A stretch of DNA of 64,000 nt. Source: JBCCGG01 sp039029395. GTDB lineage: Bacteria > Pseudomonadota > Alphaproteobacteria > Kiloniellales > JAKSDN01. Under the pieces are notes generated by a model. That model was not told the origin of the DNA. It did not search any database and saw only the letters and a list, made by a program, of their open reading frames with translations. The position numbers and the translations under genes are program-made. The stretch lies in the NCBI GenBank assembly GCA_039029395.1, contig JBCCGG010000025.1:24960-88959 (forward strand). The letters are read 5' to 3'. Positions 42,570 to 51,005 of the stretch are shown here, piece by piece (the stretch's first letter is position 1; each line of letters starts with the position of its first letter).

Positions 42570-43336
42570 CCGATGGCCGCCCAACATTCGAAGAGCTCAA
42601 CGCCTACGTGGATAAGGAGCTGCCGCCAGAGCGCGCAGCGCAAGTGGCCCGGGCGATCGCCGGCGACCCTCGCCTGGCCCAGCAGGTCGCGGCGCTGAGC
42701 CAACTGCGGGCAGCGGTCGCCGAGAGCGTCGAGATCCCCGAGATCGCCCTGCCGGCGCCGGCACCGCGCCCGGCCCGCTGGCTGATCGCCGCCTGCGTCG
42801 CGACCTTGCTGCTCGCAGCCAGCGCCCTGTTCGTCCACTTGATGGACCGGCCCCAAACGGGCGATTGGCTAGCCGCCGCTTGGCAACTCCACGACGGCTG
42901 GTCCTTGCCGAAAGACGATCCCAGCGGCACGGCGCAGGTTCATGCCGCGGCCTTCGCGGCCACCTACGTGCCCGACCTCTCGGCCTCGAAGCTTTCGCTG
43001 GTCTACGCCACGCGCGCCCCCTACCTCGGGGACGATCCGGCCCTGGTGGTCGGCTATCGAGGCACCCGCGGCTGTAAAGTGACCCTGGTGATCGCAGCGG
43101 CCCAGTCCGGGTCCGAGCACGCCCCGCGCCTGATCGAGGAGCCGGCCAGGCGGGCTTATGCTTGGCGGGCCGGCGCGTTCGATTATCTACTGCTGGCCGA
43201 GGCCATGGACCCCAAGCGCTTCCTGCTGATCGCCAAGAGCGTCGAACGCGCCTCGATCGAGCGCCTGCCGTTCGACGAGGAAACCCGCAGCGCGCTCTTG
43301 GAGAACCGTCGCGCCAGCAAGCCCTGCCTGGCATAG
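42566..43336 (+). CDS. Anti-sigma factor, membrane-anchored
   Basis: 256 residues. A cytoplasmic N-terminal domain starts FEELNAYVDKELPPERAAQV, like anti-sigma domains without the zinc HxxxCxxC set. One transmembrane segment (about residues 71-92, WLIAACVATLLLAASALF) precedes a periplasmic domain of about 160 residues with two Cys. Overlap with the sigma gene (ATGA) and this topology support a transmembrane anti-sigma factor that responds to an envelope or oxidised-sulfur signal; the signal is unknown. Confidence 0.82.
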   Translation: MTDGRPTFEELNAYVDKELPPERAAQVARAIAGDPRLAQQVAALSQLRAAVAESVEIPEIALPAPAPRPARWLIAACVATLLLAASALFVHLMDRPQTGDWLAAAWQLHDGWSLPKDDPSGTAQVHAAAFAATYVPDLSASKLSLVYATRAPYLGDDPALVVGYRGTRGCKVTLVIAAAQSGSEHAPRLIEEPARRAYAWRAGAFDYLLLAEAMDPKRFLLIAKSVERASIERLPFDEETRSALLENRRASKPCLA

Positions 43337-43417
43337 GCTTGGAATAATCTCACGGCATCGTGCGTCTCTTCCCTAACCGGCCGATTGAAGCGCCGGTGTC
43401 GAACAAAGGGGATGCAC

Positions 43418-44731
43418 ATGCCGAGAGACGACACCACGACCCACCAGGATACCCTCAAGCTATACGAACTCTACGAACAGGACCCGGCGCTTGCCGACCG
43501 GCTGCTCTACGGCCGGGTCGCCCACGGCGACCGGCGAGGCTTTTTGCGCGGCGCGGGATTGGCCGCCATGGGCGCGCTTGTCGGCGCCGCGATCCCCTTC
43601 CATCGCACCATGCCGTCCGGCTTCGTGCCGCTCGCCCTGGCCGCGACGGAAGGCGAGATCCCCGGCAAGGAGGGCCTGACCATCCTCAACGACCGGCCGG
43701 TCAACGCCGAGACCCCGGCCCACCTGTTGAACGACGAGATCACCCCGACCAGCCGTCACTTCGTGCGCAACAACGGCATACCGCCGGACGAGATGGACGC
43801 CCAGAGCTGGCGCCTGACCATCGATGGCCTAGTGGACAAGCCCATGACGCTTTCGATCGACGAGCTTTCCAAGCAGTTCGAGGTGGTCACCCAGCAGCTC
43901 ACGATCGAATGCGGCGGCAACGGCCGGGCTTTCTTCGAGCCGCCTGCCAAGGGCAATCAGTGGACCTACGGCGCGGTCGCCTGCTCGGAGTGGACCGGGG
44001 TCCGCCTGGCCGACGTGCTGAAAGCCGCCGGCGTCAAGCCGAACGTGGTCTATACCGCACACGTAGGCGCCGACACGCACCTCTCGGGCGACCCGGACAA
44101 GTTGCCGATCTCACGCGGCGTTCCGATCGAAAAGGCGATGAACCCGAGCAACCTGATCGCCTTCGCCCAGAACGGCGCCGCGATCAACCCGATGAACGGC
44201 GCGCCTTTGCGGCTGGTGATTCCGGGCTGGCCCGGCTCCTGCTCACAGAAATGGCTGAAGCGCGTGTGGCTCCGCGACAAGGTGCACGATGGGCCTAAGA
44301 TGACCGGCACCGCCTACCGGGTGCCGCGCGATCCGGTCGCGCCCGGCACCAAAGTCGCAAAGGAGGACTTCGTGATCATCGAGGCCATGCCGGTGAAATC
44401 CCTGATCACTTCGCCCGAGACCGGCATCACCTTGGAGCAGCGAGAGCTGCCGGTGCACGGCCACGCCTGGGCCGGCGACGACGAGGTCAAGTCAGTACAG
44501 CTGTCGATCGACTTCGGCGCCACCTGGATCGCCACAGACCTGACGTCACCGCGCAACCCCTATGCCTGGCAAAGCTTCTCCAAGACCGTGAGTTTCCCGA
44601 GCCCCGGCTATTATGAGGTCTGGGCCAGGGCGACCGACACCAAGGGCCGCGAGCAGCCCTTCGCGATCGCCTGGAATCCCAAGGGATATCTGAACAATTC
44701 CCTGCACCGGGTCGCGGTCACGGTGCTCTGA
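43418..44731 (+). CDS. Sulfite dehydrogenase/oxidase-like molybdopterin protein, Tat-exported (SorA/SoxC type)
   Basis: 437 residues from ATG 43418 (AAAGGGG upstream; ATG 43412 is closer to the site). An unusually long 38-residue N-region leads to the Tat motif DRRGFLRG. The molybdopterin domain has the metal-ligand Cys165 in TIECGGNGR, and GWPGSCSQKWLKRVW is the family's substrate block. The C-terminal dimerisation domain begins near residue 310. The enzyme oxidises sulfite (or a related S compound) to sulfate in the periplasm, passing electrons to the cytochrome encoded 3 bases downstream. Confidence 0.87.
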   Translation: MPRDDTTTHQDTLKLYELYEQDPALADRLLYGRVAHGDRRGFLRGAGLAAMGALVGAAIPFHRTMPSGFVPLALAATEGEIPGKEGLTILNDRPVNAETPAHLLNDEITPTSRHFVRNNGIPPDEMDAQSWRLTIDGLVDKPMTLSIDELSKQFEVVTQQLTIECGGNGRAFFEPPAKGNQWTYGAVACSEWTGVRLADVLKAAGVKPNVVYTAHVGADTHLSGDPDKLPISRGVPIEKAMNPSNLIAFAQNGAAINPMNGAPLRLVIPGWPGSCSQKWLKRVWLRDKVHDGPKMTGTAYRVPRDPVAPGTKVAKEDFVIIEAMPVKSLITSPETGITLEQRELPVHGHAWAGDDEVKSVQLSIDFGATWIATDLTSPRNPYAWQSFSKTVSFPSPGYYEVWARATDTKGREQPFAIAWNPKGYLNNSLHRVAVTVL

Positions 44732-44734
44732 GGA

Positions 44735-45040
44735 ATGCGGATTGTTCTGTTGGTCTCGCTGTTGGTCGCCATAGCACCGGCCAGCGCGCTGAGTGACGAG
44801 GACGAGTGGGATGGCCTGGCGCCGGGCGAGGGCCGCGAGGAGGTCTACTATGCCTGCCAGGCCTGCCACTCGCTCGCCATCGTTAAACAGCAGGGCCTGA
44901 GCCGGGAGTCCTGGGACGAATCACTCATCTGGATGGTCGAGGAGCAAGGCATGCCCGAACTGGTGCCGGAGGAGCGGGAGTTGGTCCTTGACTACCTTTC
45001 GAAGCTCTACGGCCCGGATCGTAAGGCCCAGTCTCAGTAG
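44735..45040 (+). CDS. Monoheme c-type cytochrome, probable sulfite dehydrogenase electron acceptor (SorB-like)
   Basis: 101 residues. A Sec signal peptide (MRIVLLVSLLVAIAPASALS) precedes one heme c site, CQACH at residues 41-45, and a candidate axial Met in EEQGMPEL. The position directly after the molybdoenzyme matches SorAB and SoxCD arrangements, where a small cytochrome takes the electrons. Its last 7 bases overlap the convergent LysR gene. Confidence 0.85.
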   Translation: MRIVLLVSLLVAIAPASALSDEDEWDGLAPGEGREEVYYACQACHSLAIVKQQGLSRESWDESLIWMVEEQGMPELVPEERELVLDYLSKLYGPDRKAQSQ

Positions 45041-45912
45041 GCGGCCATCTCCTGCTTGAGCCAGGCGCGAAAGGCGGCGGTCTCGGGGCTGTCCACCCGG
45101 CCCTCGGGCGTAACCAAAAATAGGCCGTCGTCGCTCTCGATCGTGGGCTCGAAGGGCCGGATCAAGCGGCCCGCGCGCAGGTACTCGGCCGCAAGCGTGT
45201 CCTTGGCGAGCGCCACGCCGGCGCCGGCAGCGGCCGCTTCCAGGGCAAGCGCCGAGCTGTCGAACTGTGGCCCGCCTATCGGCTTAAGCTCGCCGACGCC
45301 GGCGGCTGCCATCCAATGGGACCAGCCGGGCTCGTCGCCGAGCGTGTGCAGCAGCAGATGGCCGGTCAGGTCGGACGGCGTCGCCAAGCCTTCGGTCCCT
45401 GGCGCGCAGACCGGGTAGAGTTGCTCACGCATGAGACGCTCGAGCTGGTGCCCTGGCCAGTGGCCGTTGCCGTACCGGATGTCGAGCGACAGGCCGTCCC
45501 ACTCCACCTCGGTAAGCCAGACCGCCAGGTGCAGGCGCAGCTCGACCTCCGGGTGGGCGGCGTGAAAACGCTTGAGCCGGGGCGCCAACCAGACGTAGGC
45601 GAAGGCGGCGTTCACCCTGACCGTGACCAGGCGGCTACGGCCCGTGCCGAAGACTTCCTGGGTGCGCTCGGCCATCAGACGAAAACCGTCCGCGACGGCC
45701 GGCAAATAGGCATTGCCGTCGGGCGTGAGGCTAAGGCCCTTGGGCAGGCGGTGGAACAGGGGCACGCCCAGCATCTGCTCCAGCAGGCGGATCTGTTGGC
45801 TGACCGCGGACGGCGTGATCGCCAGCTCCGTGGCCGCCTCGGTGAAGCTCAAGTGGCGCGCCGCGGCCTCGAAGGTGCGCAGCCAGTTGGGCGGCGGGAT
45901 GGTCCGTTTCAT
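45034..45912 (-). CDS. LysR family transcriptional regulator (GcvA-like)
   Basis: 292 residues from ATG 45912 (AAGGG 6 bases upstream; ATG 45927 is an alternative adding five residues). N-terminal winged helix LRTFEAAARHLSFTEAATEL and ITPSAVSQQIRLLEQMLG, then an effector domain with the GcvA-type block YPVCAPG. Divergent from the CmuA-like gene with 117 bases between, so it probably controls that gene and itself. Effector unknown. Confidence 0.88.
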   Translation of the reverse strand: MKRTIPPPNWLRTFEAAARHLSFTEAATELAITPSAVSQQIRLLEQMLGVPLFHRLPKGLSLTPDGNAYLPAVADGFRLMAERTQEVFGTGRSRLVTVRVNAAFAYVWLAPRLKRFHAAHPEVELRLHLAVWLTEVEWDGLSLDIRYGNGHWPGHQLERLMREQLYPVCAPGTEGLATPSDLTGHLLLHTLGDEPGWSHWMAAAGVGELKPIGGPQFDSSALALEAAAAGAGVALAKDTLAAEYLRAGRLIRPFEPTIESDDGLFLVTPEGRVDSPETAAFRAWLKQEMAAY

Positions 45913-46029
45913 GGCCCTTGTCCCCATTAGAAATTCTTCACGCGCGCCGGAAAATCCATCGTTTGGCACCGGTCCGGCTTCTCCATACCTTCTCCCGGTC
46001 GCCACCGCCAAGGCCAAAGGGGACCTGCC

Positions 46030-47874
46030 ATGGGCTACGACTTTTCAGCGTTCGATTTTTCCGCCGGTTTCCGGCTGCTGCGCGACGGCTTCCTGTCGGA
46101 TAAGGCCGAACAGGTGCCCTTCATCCAGCAGAGCCACGAGTTCAACATGAAGTACGCCGGCTTGAACGCCCGGGAGTACTACTCGAACCCCGAGGCCTTG
46201 CTCTACGGCGCCTTCAAGACGGCCCACGAGGTCGGTTTCGATACCCCTGACTATTGCTGGGATTCCTACAACGTGGAGGCTGAGGCGCTGGGCGCCAAGC
46301 TGGTCATGTTCGACGACTTGACCCCGGCGATCGACAATGTGGAGCCGCTGGTGCGCCAGGAGAAGGACCTGGCGCGCCTAAAGGCGCCGGTGCCCGGTAA
46401 GTCCGGGCGCATGGCCTTCGCCTTCCAAACCATGGAGCTTTATCACGAGCTGACCGGCGAGACCCCCAACTTGGTGTTCTGCGCGCCCTTCACGCTCGCG
46501 ACCCAGGTCATGACCTTCGAAGACGTGGTGCTCGGCATCAAGGACAACCCGGCCTTCATCCACAAGGTGATGAGCTTCGTCACCGAGGAGGTGCTGGCGC
46601 CCTACATCAACGAATTCGCCGCCAAGTTCCCCGAGGCGCGCGCCAACAACGGCGGCGACGCGGTCGCCTCGCTACCCTTCATCACCTTGGACATGCTGGA
46701 AGAATTCGGCCTGCAGTACGTCGAGCGCCTGCAAGAGCTGACCGGCCACCGGGTCGTGGTCGACAACTGGTGGGGCGATTCCTTCGCCGACGACCTGGAG
46801 CGCTTTTGGTCGATGAAGCTGCGCGCCACGCCTGCCTATCTCAAGGTCCAGGACCCCGATCTCTTCAAGGTCGGCGCCCAGAAGGCCAAGGACTTTGCCC
46901 AGGCGCGCGACCTGCCCGTCATGCTTGGCGTTTCCAACAACCTGCTCCAGGACGGCCCGCCTGAGGAGATTGCCCGACGCATCCACGAGTACCTGGAGGT
47001 CGCCGAGCCGGGCGGCAAGAGCTTGCTCTATCTCTGCAACTTCAGCGCCCAGGCCCCGCTGGCCCACGTCCGCGCCGCGGTCGAGGCGATCAAGTCCTTC
47101 CGCCGGGGCGAACGGCCCTACGCCGGCGAGCGGGCCAGCGGCCGGGAAGGCACCGCCGCCGTGATCGCCCTGCCCGCCAAGCAGAAGACGCGCACTGGAA
47201 ACCTCGACGAGGCCCAGGAGGAAATCCTCGACGAGATTTTCGGCGCCGTGGTTGACGGCCTGGAGGCCGACGCCCTGGCCGGGGTCGAGACCGCGCTGGC
47301 CGAGGGCATCCCGCTCGGCGCGATCCTGGACGACGCTTTGATCGCCGCCATGGAGGAAGTGGGCGGCCTGTTCTCCGACGGCACGATCTTCGTTCCCGAG
47401 ATGCTGCTCTCGGCACGGGCCATGAAGGGCGGGCTCGAGCTGTTGCGCCCGCTCCTCACCAAGACCAGCGCCAAGCCCAAGGGGCTCGTGGTACTGGCGA
47501 CCGTGCAGGGCGACGTGCACGACATCGGCAAGAACCTGGTGGGCATGATGCTGGAAGGCGCCGGCTTCCAGGTGATCGACCTGGGGGTCAACATCGCACC
47601 CGACGAGGCAGTCGCGCGGGTCACCGAGATCGGACCCGATGTGGTGGGGCTTTCGGCGCTCTTGACCACCACCATGCCCGCCATGGGGCGCATCATCGAC
47701 GCCTTCCAGCGCGCCGCCATCAGAATCCCGGTGATCGTCGGCGGTGCACCGGTCAACCCGGACTTTGCCCGGCGCATCGGCGCCGACGGCTATGCCGAGA
47801 ACGCGCCCGAGGCGGTGAACTTGGTTAAGCGCTTGGTCAGCCAAGCCGCAGCGCCGCTTGCGGTGCCAGCCTGA
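46030..47874 (+). CDS. Fused uroporphyrinogen-decarboxylase-type methyltransferase and corrinoid-binding protein (CmuA-like architecture)
   Basis: 614 residues. Residues 1 to about 360 have the UroD/MtaA TIM-barrel; residues about 395-614 are a corrinoid protein with helical cap and Rossmann domain. The base-on B12 motif GDVHDIGKN is present with His497, plus GLSALLTT and VIVGGAPVN. This order and length match CmuA, the chloromethane methyltransferase of Methylobacterium. The HxC zinc motif of MtaA/MtbA is not visible where expected (region VVVDNWWGDSF), and no CmuB, CmuC or purU gene is near. A methyl transfer from some methylated compound to cobalamin is likely; chloromethane is not demonstrated. 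Confidence 0.82.
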   Translation: MGYDFSAFDFSAGFRLLRDGFLSDKAEQVPFIQQSHEFNMKYAGLNAREYYSNPEALLYGAFKTAHEVGFDTPDYCWDSYNVEAEALGAKLVMFDDLTPAIDNVEPLVRQEKDLARLKAPVPGKSGRMAFAFQTMELYHELTGETPNLVFCAPFTLATQVMTFEDVVLGIKDNPAFIHKVMSFVTEEVLAPYINEFAAKFPEARANNGGDAVASLPFITLDMLEEFGLQYVERLQELTGHRVVVDNWWGDSFADDLERFWSMKLRATPAYLKVQDPDLFKVGAQKAKDFAQARDLPVMLGVSNNLLQDGPPEEIARRIHEYLEVAEPGGKSLLYLCNFSAQAPLAHVRAAVEAIKSFRRGERPYAGERASGREGTAAVIALPAKQKTRTGNLDEAQEEILDEIFGAVVDGLEADALAGVETALAEGIPLGAILDDALIAAMEEVGGLFSDGTIFVPEMLLSARAMKGGLELLRPLLTKTSAKPKGLVVLATVQGDVHDIGKNLVGMMLEGAGFQVIDLGVNIAPDEAVARVTEIGPDVVGLSALLTTTMPAMGRIIDAFQRAAIRIPVIVGGAPVNPDFARRIGADGYAENAPEAVNLVKRLVSQAAAPLAVPA

Positions 47875-47910
47875 GGGTGCTTACCCTGGCGCGCCTAGAG
47901 GCAGCGCCCA

Positions 47911-48537
47911 ATGCCCGAACCGTCGACCTTCGCCTGGATCGCGACTTTGCCCGACCGCCTGCTTCTGGCTTGGCCGCTGATGCGGCTTGCCGGACAACGG
48001 GACCCTTGGCGCTCGACCGTGCATCCGGTGCCGCTCTGGATGTTCGGCGCGGGCTGCCAAGAGGACTTCGCCTGGTACTTGGAGGGCGAAGGGCGGGTCG
48101 CGGTGGGCGATCTGAAGGGCTTGTGCCGCTGGCTCGCGGGCTGCGACTACACGACCGACGAGGCGCTCTTCCGCACCGAGGATTTCTGGCAGCATCCCTC
48201 GACCTTCGAGCAGATCCGAAAGGGCGACTGCGACGACCACGCGCTTTGGGCCTGGCGCGCGCTCGGCCGCCTGGGCCTGGACGCCGAGTTCATGGTGGGC
48301 CAGTGCCGTTGGCCGAACGGCCGAACGGGCCAGCATGCCTGGGTCCTGTTCGAAAAGGACGGTCGGCAGTTCCTTCTCGAGGGTACGAGCGGCGATCCCG
48401 AACGCATGATCTTGCCGTTGGAGGCCGCCAAGCCGACCTATTGCCCCCACTTCGGCGTCGACCACAGCTTGGCCCGGAAGGTCTACCGGGGCTTGCTCGA
48501 CGGTCTCGACAGCGCGAAACCGGCGCGCGGCGCTTGA
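47911..48537 (+). CDS. Transglutaminase-like cysteine peptidase-fold protein
   Basis: 208 residues. A papain-like triad can be picked out: Cys107 in KGDCDDHALWAW, His132 in GQHAWVLFE and Glu147 in FLLEGTSGD where Asp is more usual. This is the pattern of bacterial transglutaminase-like proteins. No signal peptide. It lies 36 bases after the CmuA-like gene in the same direction, with AGAGGCAG as a weak ribosome site. Peptidase, amidase or cross-linking activity are all possible; I cannot choose. Confidence 0.65.
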   Translation: MPEPSTFAWIATLPDRLLLAWPLMRLAGQRDPWRSTVHPVPLWMFGAGCQEDFAWYLEGEGRVAVGDLKGLCRWLAGCDYTTDEALFRTEDFWQHPSTFEQIRKGDCDDHALWAWRALGRLGLDAEFMVGQCRWPNGRTGQHAWVLFEKDGRQFLLEGTSGDPERMILPLEAAKPTYCPHFGVDHSLARKVYRGLLDGLDSAKPARGA

Positions 48538-48596
48538 TCCCCGACCTGGCCAAGGTAAGCTGGCGGATCTCTTGACCCGAGAGGAGAGGTGCCACG

Positions 48597-49070
48597 ATGC
48601 GACGCTCGTCCCTAGGGATGGTCCTGGTGGCCCTGGCCGCCATCGGCTGGACCGACGCCGCGAAGGCCGACGCAGCCCGCGGCTTCGGTGATTGGTTCGT
48701 GGCCTGCGAAGGCAAGCTGTGCGCGGCGACTCACGAGACCGACCTGGTGGAGATCGAGGTCCTTTTTGAGGCCGGCAAGGACCCCAGGATCTTGTTCCAC
48801 GTGGCGCGGGAAGCCCGGCGCGGAGACCCAATCGCCGTGCGCCTGGCCGATGGCGAACACGCCCATCTCAAGATCAACGACTGCAGCGACCGGCACTGCA
48901 CCGGCGAGGCCGCCTACAACAAGCTGTCGCCGGAGACCATCGAGGAAATCCGGCGCAGCAAAGGCGCGCTGATCGCCTACCTGGTCCAGGGCGTGATCGT
49001 CATCGCGCCGATCTCATTCGACGGCTATGCCGAGGCCTCCGCCTTCGCGCACGAGCAGATCGGCCAATAG
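48597..49070 (+). CDS. Invasion-associated locus B (IalB) family protein
   Basis: 157 residues. Sec signal peptide (SSLGMVLVALAAIGWTDAAKA), then FGDWFVACEGKLCAATHET, the GDW...C...C start of IalB-family periplasmic proteins, and a second Cys pair near INDCSDRHC. AGAGGAGAGG precedes the ATG. IalB-type proteins are widespread in Alphaproteobacteria, with a role in the envelope that is not well defined outside Bartonella. Ends 6 bases before an FNR-type site. Confidence 0.75.
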   Translation: MRRSSLGMVLVALAAIGWTDAAKADAARGFGDWFVACEGKLCAATHETDLVEIEVLFEAGKDPRILFHVAREARRGDPIAVRLADGEHAHLKINDCSDRHCTGEAAYNKLSPETIEEIRRSKGALIAYLVQGVIVIAPISFDGYAEASAFAHEQIGQ

Positions 49071-49076
49071 GGCCGA

Positions 49077-49090
49077 TTGATCCACATCAA
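49077..49090 (+). promoter_or_regulatory. FNR/Anr-type binding site
   Basis: TTGATCCACATCAA is a perfect match to the FNR consensus TTGAT-N4-ATCAA. Its centre lies 65 bases before the start of the 32-residue ORF at 49149, which would suit activation from about -41.5 if transcription starts near 49125. I see no strong -10. An oxygen-responsive FNR/FnrL regulator is the expected binder. Confidence 0.7.
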
Positions 49091-49148
49091 AGCGCCGGCA
49101 GGCGATCCTGGGCGACCTTCGCGGAAACAGCGACGAAGGAGACCCGCG

Positions 49149-49247
49149 ATGGAACTCACCGATACCGTCATTATCACCGGCGTGCTGGCCGTTTTCGCCA
49201 CCTTCATGATCGCCTTGGCGATGGTTTCCCGCAAACCCAAGCGTTAG
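49149..49247 (+). CDS. Small single-span membrane protein, 32 residues
   Basis: 33 codons including TAG. The sequence runs MELTDTVIITGVLAVFAT, continues hydrophobically to about residue 26 and ends in a basic tail SRKPKR, a typical N-out/C-in micro-membrane protein. GAAGGAG lies about 8 bases upstream of the ATG, a strong site. The perfect FNR box upstream supports real, oxygen-controlled expression. Possible roles include a small subunit of a respiratory oxidase (as CcoQ- or CydX-like peptides), but no oxidase gene is near. I do not recognise a family. Confidence 0.6.
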   Translation: MELTDTVIITGVLAVFATFMIALAMVSRKPKR

Positions 49248-49310
49248 CAAGCACTTAAGAGGTTTCCCGGCGGCAATAAAGCGGCAACCTTCGGCTGCCA
49301 GGATGGCGCC

Positions 49311-50588
49311 ATGGAGATCCGCTTCGAGCAGAGCGCCGCCGACCTGGCGGCGTTCCAACGCTATATGCTGCGCCATGCGAACCAGCAGAACCGCCGGGGC
49401 GGTCGTCTGGGCGGGATCGCGTTCATGGTCGTGGTGCTGGCGCTTGCCATTGTTTTCCTCGAGGAGCTGGCCAGTTTCAACATCCTGGGGTTCCTCAAGC
49501 AGGCGATCATCCTTCTGCTCGGCCTGGCGGTTCTGGTCTTCATCTGGCACAGGATATTCTTCCGGCGCGCGGCGAAGAGCCTAAGCGGCGAGCTGGTCAT
49601 CCGCTTCGCCGAGGACGGCCTTCATCACGACGACCCGGTGACCAAGGCCTTTACCGCCTGGCCCGGACTCGATCACATCGGCCTGACCTCGGACTACCTC
49701 TTCATCTTCTTCGGCTACGCCCGGGGCCTGGCGATCCCGCGCCGCGCTTTTCCCGACGAGGCCGCTTTCGAGGCCGCGCTCGCCGCGCTCCGGCGGCACC
49801 GGCCTGACCTGGACGTCGAAAGCCCACCCCAAGTGGCGCAAAGGGTCCGCCGCCACCGCCGTGGCCTCGCCATTGCCGCGGTGCTGGTCGCGCTGGCCGC
49901 CACGCTGGCCCTGACCACCCCTTGGCGCGAACGGCTCGCCTTGCCGGATGGCCAGGGCGCGATGAGCTATTTGGTGGCGCACGGCGGCGGTGCCCAGCCG
50001 GGCGAGCGCCTACCCATGATCCTCGACCTCCATCCACTCGCCGGCTTCCCGGAGATCATGAGGGTCGCCGGACACAATCAGGATTTTCCGGCGCGCATCG
50101 TCTACCCGGCTGCGCCCTATTGGCATCTGGTCGGGCTGTCCTGGTTCGGCTTCGATCATCACATGGCCGAAGAGGCCCGGGCCGCGGCCGACCAGCTCGC
50201 CGCCTTCACCGAGGTGCTCATGGCGCGCTATCCGACCGCCGGCCAACCGATCGTCACCGGCTTTTCCCAGGGCGGTTCCATGGCCTATGCCCTGGCCGCT
50301 TTTCATCCTGAGCTGTTCGCCGCGTCGGTGCCGGTTTCCGGCGCCTTGCCGGACGAGCTGCCGGCGCGCGCGGCGGCACCCGACATTGTCGTGCGCGCGC
50401 TCCATGGCGGCGACGATCAGATCGTGCCGGCCGACTGGGCGCGCTACGCGATCGAGGCCATGGAAGAACAGGGCTGGGATGTGGAGCTCGAGGTCTATCC
50501 CGAGGCCGGCCACAAGCTGCCGGCCGAAGCCAAGGCCCAGTGGCGCAAGCTGCTGGCCGACTTCGCCGCGGCCGAGGGCGGCAGCTAA
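49311..50588 (+). CDS. YcxB-like membrane domain fused to alpha/beta hydrolase (esterase)
   Basis: 425 residues. Residues 1 to about 165 resemble YcxB-type proteins: a short soluble start, two transmembrane helices (about 35-52 and 62-80) and a PH-like module (ELVIRFAEDGLHHDDPV). A third hydrophobic helix (about 187-203) leads to a carboxylesterase/phospholipase-type hydrolase with the nucleophile elbow TGFSQGGSMAYAL and the late His in EVYPEAGHKLP; Asp lies in LHGGDDQIVP. A membrane-anchored esterase is likely. This pairing of domains is not one I know. Ends overlapping the convergent rhodanese gene by 4 bases. Confidence 0.75.
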   Translation: MEIRFEQSAADLAAFQRYMLRHANQQNRRGGRLGGIAFMVVVLALAIVFLEELASFNILGFLKQAIILLLGLAVLVFIWHRIFFRRAAKSLSGELVIRFAEDGLHHDDPVTKAFTAWPGLDHIGLTSDYLFIFFGYARGLAIPRRAFPDEAAFEAALAALRRHRPDLDVESPPQVAQRVRRHRRGLAIAAVLVALAATLALTTPWRERLALPDGQGAMSYLVAHGGGAQPGERLPMILDLHPLAGFPEIMRVAGHNQDFPARIVYPAAPYWHLVGLSWFGFDHHMAEEARAAADQLAAFTEVLMARYPTAGQPIVTGFSQGGSMAYALAAFHPELFAASVPVSGALPDELPARAAAPDIVVRALHGGDDQIVPADWARYAIEAMEEQGWDVELEVYPEAGHKLPAEAKAQWRKLLADFAAAEGGS

Positions 50589-50965
50589 GCCTCTTCCACG
50601 TCGCCGCCGGCCTCGACCCAGCTTTTGAAGGCGCCCAGGTTGTGTACCTTCTGGTAGCCGATCCCCTGCAGCGCCTTACCGCCCAAGGCCGAGCGCCCGC
50701 CCGAGGCGCAGTAGAGGATGACCGTCTTGTCCGGCGAGAAAACCGGGTCGTGGAGCGGGCTGCTGGGATCGGCGCGGAACTCAAGAAAGCCCCGCGAGGC
50801 GTGGACCGCGCCCTTGATCTTGCCGCTGGCCGCGACTTCGCTGTCCTCGCGCACGTCGACCACCAGCACGTCGTCGCGCCCCATCATCTCGCGCGCCTCC
50901 TCCAGGCTGATCGCCAGCACCGCCGCCTTGGCCTCCGCCACCTGCTGCATGATCGGTTTGGGCAT
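50585..50965 (-). CDS. Rhodanese-like domain protein
   Basis: 126 residues from ATG 50965, preceded by GAGGA; longer forms lack a site. One rhodanese domain: VLVVDVREDSEVAASGKIKG, then ILYCASGGRSALGGKALQ with the active-site cysteine in a CASGGRS loop. Rhodaneses move sulfane sulfur from thiosulfate or persulfides. No signal peptide. Located 40 bases from the end of the ArsR gene in the same direction, so possibly co-transcribed. Confidence 0.88.
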   Translation of the reverse strand: MPKPIMQQVAEAKAAVLAISLEEAREMMGRDDVLVVDVREDSEVAASGKIKGAVHASRGFLEFRADPSSPLHDPVFSPDKTVILYCASGGRSALGGKALQGIGYQKVHNLGAFKSWVEAGGDVEEA

Positions 50966-51005
50966 GGGCAAATCCTCGCTCTTAAGATCGGTCGGGTATC
51001 TCAGT

